From a bacterium (lineage in GTDB: Bacteria > Caldisericota > Caldisericia > B22-G15), in NCBI GenBank assembly GCA_012517755.1, contig JAAYUH010000187.1:1-6114 (forward strand): a stretch of DNA of 6,114 bases, in the 5' to 3' direction. How positions within the stretch are numbered: position 1 is the first letter of the stretch; each line of letters opens with the position of its first letter. The notes below the pieces were generated by a model. It worked only from the letters and a program-made list of their open reading frames with translations. It was not told where the DNA came from and did no database searches. The position numbers and the translations under genes were made by a program. Below are positions 1-6,045 of the stretch, in pieces.

Positions 1-756
1 ATAATATTAATATCTGTTATTCTTATCATTTACAACTTAATCACCTATTATAATTCTGATAAAATTGCTTTAATGTCTGTTGGTGCAAGACCAGCAAAAG
101 AAGATGAATTTAAAGTTCTACACAATGTTGTTGAAGAAGTATCAATTGCAGCAGGAATACCAAAACCAAAAGTTTATGTTATGTATGAAAATCAACCAAA
201 TGCTTTTGCAACAGGAAGGAGCCCAAAAAATGCATCTATCTGTGTTACAACAGGTCTTCTACAGATGATGAATAGATCTGAACTTCAAGGTGTTGTTGCT
301 CATGAAATGTCTCACATAAAAAATTATGATATCTTATTGATGACCGTAATCGCAATAGTTGTCGGTTTAATAGTCTTACTTAGAGATATTCTTTTAAGAG
401 GTATGTGGTTTGGTGTAGGAAGAAAAGATAGAGATAGGAGTAACTCGAGCGCTATATTAATGATAATAGGATTAATCTTAGCAATAATTTCACCAATACT
501 TGTTGCTTTGATTCGTGCTGCTATATCAAGACAGAGAGAATATCTTGCTGATGCTGATGGTGCTTATATTGTTAGAAATCCTTATGGACTTGTTTCTGCT
601 TTAGAAAAAATTGGAGGATATAGTAAGCCAATGAAGGTTGCATCTGATGCAACTGCACATCTATTTATTTCAAGTCCTTTTATAGGTCAAAAATATTTTT
701 CAACACATCCTCCTATAGAGGATAGAATTAAAAGATTAAAAAGTTTAGCATTTTAA
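1..756 (+). CDS. htpX: HtpX-like M48 membrane zinc metalloprotease, 5' truncated by window edge
   Basis: The reading frame is open from base 1, so the gene begins outside the window; the ATG at 73 is an internal methionine, not the start. The 251 visible residues begin with the end of a hydrophobic segment (codons 1-17). The zinc motif HEMSH follows at codons 101-105 (bases 301-315). Two membrane segments lie near codons 111-128 and 150-171, and then comes EYLADADGA, whose Glu180 (bases 538-540) is the expected third zinc ligand. The C-terminus carries the family signature STHPPIEDRI. This order (membrane, HExxH, two membrane segments, ExxxD, STHPP) is that of HtpX, an inner-membrane protease with a cytoplasmic active site that takes part in membrane-protein quality control. 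Full-length relatives have about 280-300 residues, so roughly 30-50 are missing. It is followed closely by tldD and probably co-transcribed with it. The M48 family is certain; the HtpX name is likely. Confidence 0.93.
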   Translation: MILISVILIIYNLITYYNSDKIALMSVGARPAKEDEFKVLHNVVEEVSIAAGIPKPKVYVMYENQPNAFATGRSPKNASICVTTGLLQMMNRSELQGVVAHEMSHIKNYDILLMTVIAIVVGLIVLLRDILLRGMWFGVGRKDRDRSNSSAILMIIGLILAIISPILVALIRAAISRQREYLADADGAYIVRNPYGLVSALEKIGGYSKPMKVASDATAHLFISSPFIGQKYFSTHPPIEDRIKRLKSLAF

Positions 757-761
757 GGAGG
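755..761 (+). promoter_or_regulatory. Ribosome binding site of tldD, overlapping the htpX stop
   Basis: AAGGAGG lies four bases before the tldD ATG (766) and includes the last two bases of the htpX TAA stop (754-756). The overlap suggests translational coupling and supports the chosen tldD start. Confidence 0.85.
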
Positions 762-765
762 TATT

Positions 766-2211
766 ATGAGGGATGAGTTAAGATGGATTATGGATGAAGC
801 TAAAAAAAGGGGAGTTTCTTATAGTGATATCAGGCTGTTAGAGGATGAAATAGAAACAATAGACACTGAAAATGGAAATGTTCAAGGAATTGGGAAAACT
901 TTCTCAAAAGGTTTTGGAATAAGAGTAATAGTAAATGGAGCTTGGGGTTTTTCATCTTCTTCAAAAGTTGATAAAAGTGAAATGGAAAAGGTTCTTGATG
1001 AAGCAATAAGTATTGCAAAGGCGTCAAGCAAGATAAAGAAAGAGGATGTTTTTTTATCAGAGATAGAAATTTATGAAGATGAATTTACACCAGAAATTCA
1101 AATAGATCCATTCAGTATTAGTTTAGATAAAAAATTAAATATTCTTTATGAAGCAGATAAAATTATGTCTAAATATAATCCAGTTAAAATAAGAAGAGGG
1201 AGTTTATTTTTTAATAAACAGAAAAAATATTTTGTTTCAACTGAAGGTTCTTTTATAGTTCAAGACAGAATTGTTTCTGGTGGTGGAATTGAAGCTTATG
1301 CTATAAGTGATAGTGGTGAAGTTCAAAAAAGAAGTTACCCAACATCATTTGGTGGAGATTATTCTGTTTCTGGATGGGAGTTTATTGAAAATCTAAAACT
1401 TGTTGAAAATAGTGATAGAGTTGCAAAACAAAGTGTTGAAATTTTATCAGCAAAACCCTGTCCCCAAGGAAATATGGATATTGTTATAAGCAGTAATCAG
1501 ATGGCACTTCAAATTCATGAATCAATAGGGCACCCAACTGAACTTGATAGAGTTTTTGGAATGGAAGCATCCTTTGCAGGTACATCATTTTTGACTCCAG
1601 AAAAACTGAATAATTTTAAATTAGGATCAAAAATAATTAATATAACAGCAGATGCAACAATCCCACATGCATTAGGTGGTTTTGGATATGATGATGAAGG
1701 AGTGAAGGCTCAAAGGTTTTATCTTGTTAAAGATGGTGATTTTGTAGGTTATCAAACATCAAGAGAAACTGCTCATAAAGTTGGATTAAAACCAACTGGA
1801 TCAATGAGAGCAGATGGTTGGAATAGAATCCCAATTATTAGAATGACCTCAATAAATTTAGAACCAGGAGATATGACATTTGAAGATTTAATTTCAGGTG
1901 TTAAAGATGGAATATATGTAGAAACTAATAAAAGCTGGTCAATTGATGACAAGAGATTGAATTTCCAATTTGGTTGTGAAATTGGATGGGAAATTAAAGA
2001 TGGAAAGTTAGGAGATATGATAAAAAATCCAACATATACAGGAATAACTTATGAGTTCTGGAGATCCTGTGATGGTATTGGAAATAAAGATTTATGGCAT
2101 GTTTGGGGTCTTCCAAATTGTGGAAAGGGAGAACCTCAACAAGTTATGCAGGTTTCACATGGAGCTGCACCTGCAAGATTCAGAAATATAAGAGTAGGGG
2201 TGACAAGATGA
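766..2211 (+). CDS. tldD: TldD, catalytic zinc metallopeptidase subunit of TldD/TldE
   Basis: This 481-residue protein matches the usual length of TldD (E. coli TldD is also about 480). The metal site HESIGH (HExxxH) is at residues 251-256 (bases 1516-1533). The conserved block GFGYDDEG is at about 305-312, and the C-terminal PNCGKG contains Cys452 (bases 2119-2121). In characterised TldD the two His and this Cys bind zinc and the Glu is catalytic, so the active site looks complete. TldD works in the cytoplasm as a heterodimer with TldE, which lies directly downstream. In E. coli the pair trims the leader of microcin B17 and helps degrade the antitoxin CcdA, acting on unfolded peptides threaded into the dimer. 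The ATG at 766 has an AAGGAGG site before it, and the stop overlaps the tldE start by ATGA. No precursor peptide gene is visible nearby, so a general peptide-degrading role is the safer inference. Confidence 0.96.
   Translation: MRDELRWIMDEAKKRGVSYSDIRLLEDEIETIDTENGNVQGIGKTFSKGFGIRVIVNGAWGFSSSSKVDKSEMEKVLDEAISIAKASSKIKKEDVFLSEIEIYEDEFTPEIQIDPFSISLDKKLNILYEADKIMSKYNPVKIRRGSLFFNKQKKYFVSTEGSFIVQDRIVSGGGIEAYAISDSGEVQKRSYPTSFGGDYSVSGWEFIENLKLVENSDRVAKQSVEILSAKPCPQGNMDIVISSNQMALQIHESIGHPTELDRVFGMEASFAGTSFLTPEKLNNFKLGSKIINITADATIPHALGGFGYDDEGVKAQRFYLVKDGDFVGYQTSRETAHKVGLKPTGSMRADGWNRIPIIRMTSINLEPGDMTFEDLISGVKDGIYVETNKSWSIDDKRLNFQFGCEIGWEIKDGKLGDMIKNPTYTGITYEFWRSCDGIGNKDLWHVWGLPNCGKGEPQQVMQVSHGAAPARFRNIRVGVTR
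2196..2203 (+). promoter_or_regulatory. Ribosome binding site of tldE inside the tldD 3' end
   Basis: AGGGGTGA, close to the AGGAGGTGA consensus, ends four bases before the ATG at 2208. It favours this start over in-frame codons further upstream, which would place tldE translation deep inside tldD. Confidence 0.65.
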
Positions 2212-3545
2212 GAGGAAAAGATGAAATTTTAAATGTTTTAAAAAAGGGACTTGATTTTAGTAAAGGTGATGAAACGGAACTTCTCTATCTTGGGAGAGAG
2301 TCATCTTTAACAAGATATGCTAATTCATATATTCACCAGAATGTTAAAGAGAATAATTCTTTAATAAGAGTGAGAGTTATAAAAGATAAAAAAATAGGTT
2401 TTGTTGAAACAAATAATCTGACAATAGAAGGATTAAAAAAAGCTGTAGAAGATGCAGAAGAGATATTAAATTTTACAAAAGAGGATGAAGCTTTTGTAAA
2501 ACTACCCGAAAAAGAAGAAGCAAAAGAGATAAAAACTTTCTTTGAAGAGAATTTAAAAGTAACACCAGAAGATATGGCTATAAAAGTTAAAAATGTTATT
2601 CAAAAAGCATCTCAAAAGTCTTTAGATGCTGCAGGTGCTTTATCTCTTGATTTAGAAGAATATGCTGTAGTTAACTCAAGGGGAATAGAAGCATATCAAC
2701 CCTATTCATCAATAACATTAACAACCGTAATGATGGGTGATGATTCTTCAGGATATGCTGATAGATTCAGCATGAAATTCAATGATTTAAATGAAAATGA
2801 ACTTGCAGATGAAGCAATTGAAAAAGCCTTAAGAGGTAAAAATCCTAAAGATTTTGAACCTGGAAAATATGAAGTTATTCTTTCTCCATATGTTGTTGAA
2901 GATATTTTATTTTTCTTTTCCTATTTAGGTTTTGGAGCAAAAAATTTCCATCAGGATATTAGTTTTATGAGTGGAAAACTCAATGAAAAAGTATTCAGTA
3001 AAGATGTAACTATCTGGGATGATGGACTTGATCCTGAAGGGGCACCAGTTGTTTTTGATTTTGAAGGAGTCCCTAAGAAAAAGGTCACTATTATTGAGAA
3101 TGGAGTTGCAAAGGCTGTTGTTTACGATTCATATTATGCCAATAAATTTGGAAAAGAAAATACAGGCCACGCTCTTCCACAGCCAAACCCCGTTGGTCCA
3201 TTTCCTTTTAATATATTTATGAAACAGGGGGAGAGTAGCATTAATGATATGATCAAAAATGTAAAAAGAGGAGTTTTTATAACAAGATTTCATTACACAA
3301 ACCCACTTGATTATAAAAGAGTAATAATAACTGGAATGACAAGAGATGGAACATTTTTAATTGAAGATGGAAAAATAAGCTATCCTATTAAAAATTTAAG
3401 ATTCACACAGAATATGGTTGAACTTATGAATAATGTGGTTGAGATTTCTAAAGAGAGAAAACTTCAGAAAGGTGAAGCTCATGTTAGTGTTGTTCCATAT
3501 ATAAGAGCAAGAGATTTCAACTTTACGGGTAAAACTGAATTCTAA
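2208..3545 (+). CDS. tldE: TldE/PmbA, non-catalytic partner of TldD
   Basis: This 445-residue protein is of the TldD/PmbA family and close to the usual TldE length (about 450). It lacks the HExxxH motif of its neighbour, as expected for the TldE subunit, which shapes the substrate channel of the heterodimer without binding the zinc. Family-like blocks near the C-terminus include FDFEGVPKKKVTIIENG (about 281-297), FITRFHYTNP (about 355-364) and GMTRDGTFLIEDGK (about 376-389). The start is set at the ATG at 2208, which overlaps the tldD stop as ATGA and has an AGGGGTGA site. The frame stays open upstream to 2094, but those 38 residues fall inside the conserved tldD C-terminus and look non-native. 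It is the last gene of the operon; the transcript runs about 170 bases further to the terminator at 3716. Both subunits appear intact, so the complex should be functional. Confidence 0.94.
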   Translation: MRGKDEILNVLKKGLDFSKGDETELLYLGRESSLTRYANSYIHQNVKENNSLIRVRVIKDKKIGFVETNNLTIEGLKKAVEDAEEILNFTKEDEAFVKLPEKEEAKEIKTFFEENLKVTPEDMAIKVKNVIQKASQKSLDAAGALSLDLEEYAVVNSRGIEAYQPYSSITLTTVMMGDDSSGYADRFSMKFNDLNENELADEAIEKALRGKNPKDFEPGKYEVILSPYVVEDILFFFSYLGFGAKNFHQDISFMSGKLNEKVFSKDVTIWDDGLDPEGAPVVFDFEGVPKKKVTIIENGVAKAVVYDSYYANKFGKENTGHALPQPNPVGPFPFNIFMKQGESSINDMIKNVKRGVFITRFHYTNPLDYKRVIITGMTRDGTFLIEDGKISYPIKNLRFTQNMVELMNNVVEISKERKLQKGEAHVSVVPYIRARDFNFTGKTEF

Positions 3546-3591
3546 TTAAAAAAATTAAGAGAAGACTTTAAGCAGATTGAAATCTAAGAAG

Positions 3592-3715
3592 TTAGAGTAG
3601 GTTTTAAATCTGAAAGTTAGAGCAAACTAAAAATTTAGAGTAGGTTTTAAATATTAAATAGTTGGAGCAGATTTAAAAGATTAAAAAAGTTGGGTCGCAT
3701 TAAATCAAAAAAAGT
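3592..3715 (+). repeat. Cluster of degenerate direct repeats between tldE and its terminator
   Basis: About six imperfect units begin with TTAG, TTGG or TAAG at about 3592, 3617, 3635, 3662, 3690 and 3715, spaced 18-28 bases apart. Two units share the exact 18-mer TTAGAGTAGGTTTTAAAT (3592-3609 and 3635-3652, 43 bases apart). The others share an AGTT(A/G)GAG-type head and a TTTAAA or TTAAAT-type tail. All reading frames contain stops and I see no coding potential. The spacing is too irregular, and spacers are absent, for a CRISPR array. Function is unknown; it may be a decayed tandem duplication in the 3' untranslated region of the operon. Confidence 0.5.
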
Positions 3716-3742
3716 AAGAGGGTGCCTTAGGCACCCTCTTTT
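3716..3742 (+). terminator. Intrinsic terminator of the htpX-tldD-tldE operon, probably bidirectional
   Basis: A perfect stem of 11 pairs (AAGAGGGTGCC at 3716-3726 with GGCACCCTCTT at 3730-3740) closes a TTA loop and runs into a short T tract (3739-3742). It sits about 170 bases after tldE. On the - strand the same stem is followed by TTACTTTTTTT, so it could also end the restriction-modification transcript, whose last gene stops at 3830. Confidence 0.92.
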
Positions 3743-3759
3743 ATATTGAATATAAAAGA
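3737..3759. repeat. AT-rich palindrome overlapping the terminator
   Basis: Arms of 11 bases (TCTTTTATATT at 3737-3747 and AATATAAAAGA at 3749-3759) are perfect complements around a single central G. The left arm shares bases 3737-3740 with the terminator stem, so the two hairpins cannot both form fully. A one-base centre makes a tight RNA loop unlikely without opening two or three pairs. It could be a protein-binding site or extend the terminator region; function is unknown. Confidence 0.55.
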
Positions 3760-3829
3760 AATTCTTGCGTAATAAAAATTTCGGTAAATATCATAAAGAG
3801 CAAATTTTATATTATATGGAGAGAGAGTT

Positions 3830-4664
3830 TCATTTTGTTATTATCAAAACTTTTGTTATTGCCGTATATGTTTTTCTCCCAAATTTAAAAACAATCTCAT
3901 CTTTCTTTGAAACGGTTTCCTTGTTAAAGAAATCATCAATCTTCTGAAATACAAGGTCAAAATCTCTCTTTAACTCCCAACTCCGTTCAATATCTTTTTT
4001 ATCTAAAAGGACAACAAATAAACGATTATCAGCACCAAATCTTTGAGCACCTTGATTCTCATACAACCAAACTGCCAACTTATAAGGATTCTTTATAGCA
4101 TCAGTTGGATTATATTCATGCGGAAGATAGGTTATCTTTAAATCAAAAGGTTGTCTGTCAAAGAAAATATCAATTCCTTTTATATTTTTGATAGTAGGAA
4201 TTACCTTTTTTATGAGTACTTATATGTTCTTCAATTAAAACAGTTGTCCAATGATTAAACCAAGTACAGATGACATAATTTGTCACATCATCATGAAGTT
4301 TTAACTTTACGTTGTTCAATAACTTTTCATATCGGACAATTTTCCTTATGTATTCGGTTTGTATTTTTTGGTCTAACTGTCCTTGAATTACACCCCAAGA
4401 AAAAGTTTTAACTTTCAAGAGTTCTTTCTTCAAATCTTCATCAGAAATGATTGTCCTGCGTTCTTGAATCTTTTTTAAGTATTTACTTTTAATAAATTCA
4501 TCGATTACTTTTTCATTTGGATTTTCTTCTAATATTCTTTTAATAATCTCCACTGCTGTACCTATATTGTTAACATCTAAATTTTGAGACAATATTTTCA
4601 AATCAGATAAAGGAATGCAACTAAGTTTCAAATTTAAAACCTCCTTTTGGCTCAATAATGGCAT
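3830..4664 (-). pseudogene. Type II restriction endonuclease (PD-(D/E)xK), split by a frameshift at an A6 run
   Basis: The first segment (4664 down to 4170) reads 164 residues: Met1 to His151-Lys-Lys, then an unrelated tail ending in YKRN. From the A6 run (4206-4211) the adjacent frame is open to the stop at 3830-3832. Removing one A joins them into a protein of about 277 residues, passing from STHKK to VIPTIKNIKGID without a break. The joined protein has a PD-(D/E)xK nuclease core: Asp165 in GIDIFF, then PFDLK with Asp174 and Lys176 (D-x8-D-x-K). FDLKITYLP and WLYENQGAQRFG downstream look like a conserved restriction-enzyme C-terminus. All catalytic residues lie after the break, so the first segment alone should be inactive. 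The start has an AGGAGGAA site and lies 12 bases after the methyltransferase stop, as in a restriction-modification operon. Function rests on motif and context; target site and exact family are not identified. As a broken gene, a sequencing indel is an alternative. Confidence 0.8.
4206..4211 (-). other. A6 run at the endonuclease frameshift point
   Basis: On the - strand the bases read CAT AAA AAA GGT in the upstream frame. The downstream protein continues in the frame AAA AAG GTA ATT. Going from one to the other needs one A fewer (or two more), that is a +1 or -2 shift. This does not fit a standard -1 slippery heptamer, and A6 is short for efficient polymerase slippage. An inserted base, real or from sequencing, is the simplest explanation. 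Confidence 0.65.
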
Positions 4665-4670
4665 GAATGT

Positions 4671-4678
4671 TTCCTCCT
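4671..4678 (-). promoter_or_regulatory. Ribosome binding site of the endonuclease gene
   Basis: On the - strand AGGAGGAA is six bases before the ATG at 4664 and begins within the TAG stop (4679-4677) of the methyltransferase gene. This arrangement supports the start and suggests coupled translation of the two genes. Confidence 0.85.
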
Positions 4679-5953
4679 ATTTTTTCTTAAAAAGCATAAT
4701 ATATTCATGTTTAAAAATATAAAATCCACCAACTAATGCTCTATATCGCCAAAGTTCTTTTTGGTTTCTTTTTCCTCTTGTTTCTTCAAAATTTTTTACA
4801 ATTATACTTTTCAATAGATACTCTCTTTTTAAAACCTCTTGCATACAGTAAAATCCTAATGGTATCCATTCACCTTTAGAATATTTGTCTCCAATAACTA
4901 ATGCAAAATATCGCTCTTTTTCTAAATATGGAGTTGTATTATCTATTACTTCACCAAACATCTTGAGAAATTCCTCTGTATTTTTAGCATTTGAAAGGTC
5001 TTCTTTGTCTTTTGAAAACTTGATTATATCATGATAAGGTGGATGCATAATAAGAAGTTGAGCTTGCTTTATTCCATATTTACCCAAAATTTGTTTTATA
5101 TCTATTCTCCTACTATCCCCAATAATTATCTCATTAACTACATTGTCTTTGTTTTGTTCTTTTTCTATCAATTCTTTTGCTCTTTGTGCTACCTCAGGGT
5201 TTAATTCTATTTCAATTCCATTTCTACCTAATCTTCTACACTCAATCAAGGTTGTTCCGCTTCCAACAAAAGTATCTAAGACCCAGTCTCCTTTTTTCGT
5301 ATATCTTAGCATCATCTGATGTGGAATTTGACGTATAAAGTTCCCCCAATACCAAGCAAGATGAGCACCTGATGTATCTCTTTTATCAAAGACCCATAAA
5401 CTATCGGTTATTATCTCTTCGTATTCTTTCCATCTAAGAAGATTAATATCATTAATTTTGTTGGTCTTAACCTCTTGAATTCCATTTTCTAATCTTTTAA
5501 GATAATATTTTACCCTCTCAAGAGTTTGTGATTCCAATATTTGATTTAATTCAGAAGTTAGAACATCCCGCCTTAAGGAAATTGTATCTCCATTTATATC
5601 TATATTTAATATACCCACGTTATCTTTCTGATAATTGCTTATAATATCTTTTAATACAATTATTTTATTTTTAATAGTAGATAAGACATTTAAATTATCA
5701 ATTTCTCTTAAAACTTGGATAAATCTTTCTTTGTTTAAAATAATTGAACCATAGGTAAGTGGTGAAGCTTCTAAATTTTCAAGTGGTAATTGATTGGAAT
5801 CAATTTTTTTTCATATTCTTTAATCTTTTTTTCTCCTAAAAAATCAATATCATATAAGTTTGATATATATAAATTTATACTTATATGCATTTCCATTTTG
5901 ATGTTATATATGAAATTAAATTTGTATATTCTTTCTAACTGACCTTTAATCAT
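4677..5953 (-). CDS. DNA amino-methyltransferase (N4-C or N6-A) of the R-M system, interrupted by a -1 frameshift at A8
   Basis: The catalytic part (313 residues from a GTG at 5618, stop at 4677) has the S-adenosylmethionine methyltransferase motifs in order: IPHQMMLRYT (98-107, motif X), VLDTFVGSGTT (113-123, motif I), GIEIELNPE (134-142, motif II), IIGDSR (165-170, motif III), the catalytic MHPPYHDII (191-199, motif IV) and a final strand EYIMLFKK. The S/D/N-PPY-type motif IV marks exocyclic amino methylation of C or A; here the first residue is His. The GTG has no ribosome binding site, and its frame stays open and protein-like upstream to 5810. The preceding frame from an ATG at 5953 meets it at an A8 run; one added A, or a -1 slip, joins them into about 425 residues. 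The N-terminal half, probably involved in target recognition, is therefore cut off unless frameshifting occurs. It would protect host DNA from the endonuclease encoded next. Methyltransferase function is near certain; whether the gene is expressed whole is open. Confidence 0.88.
5788..5805. repeat. Palindrome directly after the A8 run
   Basis: AATTGATT (5788-5795) and AATCAATT (5798-5805) are perfect 8-base complementary arms around GG. Read on the - strand, the palindrome begins inside the A8 run and follows it without a spacer. As RNA it could form about six or seven weak AT-rich pairs, much less than a typical frameshift-stimulating structure and too close to the slippery site. Confidence 0.45.
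5804..5811 (-). other. A8 slippery run at the methyltransferase frame junction
   Basis: On the - strand the upstream frame reads TAT GAA AAA AAA TTG. The last seven A form A_AAA_AAA in exactly the phase required for -1 ribosomal slippage, and the downstream methyltransferase frame is the -1 frame (ATT GAT TCC). Slipping gives Glu-Lys-Lys-Ile-Asp. A purine-rich AGGAG lies about 22 bases upstream, further than the usual 10-14 for a stimulatory site. An A8 run can also gain or lose a base by replication slippage or be miscounted by sequencers. Confidence 0.6.
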
Positions 5954-6004
5954 GTTCGACTCAAATTTAATTGTAACAAAATTAATAAAAGATAAATTTT
6001 TAAA

Positions 6005-6045
6005 AAAAATGAGACTTTGGTGTCAGGCACCTTTGTCTCATTTTT
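6005..6045. terminator. Symmetrical hairpin: bidirectional terminator or REP-like element
   Basis: Outer arms AAAAATGAGAC (6005-6015) and GTCTCATTTTT (6035-6045) pair over 11 bases. A TTT/TTT internal bulge follows, then an inner GGTG (6019-6022) and CACC (6028-6031) stem with a TCAGG loop. T tracts follow on both strands (TTTTT on +, eight T on -), so it could end transcripts from either side. From memory, the GGTGTCAGGCACC core resembles palindromes dispersed in many bacterial genomes, which would suit a REP-like or small mobile element; this cannot be tested here. It lies about 50 bases upstream of the methyltransferase ATG, so it would also insulate that gene from transcription entering from the right edge. 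Confidence 0.65.

Larger units (their letters stand above)
5771..5953 (-). pseudogene. N-terminal segment of the methyltransferase gene in the alternate frame
   Basis: This 60-residue reading begins MIKGQLERIYKF and reaches EYEKK at the A8 run; without a shift it ends ten residues later (LIPINYHLKI). With a -1 shift at A8 it runs on as EYEKK-IDSNQLPLENLEASPL into the methyltransferase. The residues after the unshifted junction are a short out-of-frame tail. Only a weak GAG-type ribosome binding site precedes the ATG. The same frame stays open upstream through residues resembling NLSFINFVTIKFESN until a stop at 6023-6025, so the natural N-terminus may have been longer. No known domain is recognised in this part. 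Confidence 0.6.

Noticed and set aside
2094..2207. Upstream extension of tldE starting at 2094
   Set aside because: It would overlap the conserved tldD C-terminus, including the zinc-binding Cys codon; the 38 residues look non-native, and the ATG at 2208 has a ribosome binding site and an ATGA overlap.
3592..3715. CRISPR array
   Set aside because: The units are degenerate, the spacing varies between 18 and 28 bases, and there are no unique spacers of constant length and no cas genes.
3765..3947. 60-residue + strand reading frame after the terminator
   Set aside because: It has no ribosome binding site, and much of it is antisense to the conserved C-terminus of the endonuclease; its composition is not protein-like.
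4206..4211. Programmed -1 frameshift in the endonuclease gene
   Set aside because: The -1 frame after the A6 run reaches a stop at once (AGG TAA); the continuing protein lies in the +1 frame, so a standard slippery mechanism does not apply.
4639..4647. Internal AAGGAGGTT on the - strand as a ribosome binding site for a later endonuclease start
   Set aside because: It encodes Lys-Glu-Val near the N-terminus, and only a TTG follows at suitable spacing; the ATG at 4664 has an equally strong site and fits the operon spacing better.
5969..5998. Promoter for the methyltransferase gene
   Set aside because: TACAAT (5975-5970 on the - strand) resembles a -10 box, but no convincing -35 hexamer lies at the right spacing and the region is AT-rich throughout.
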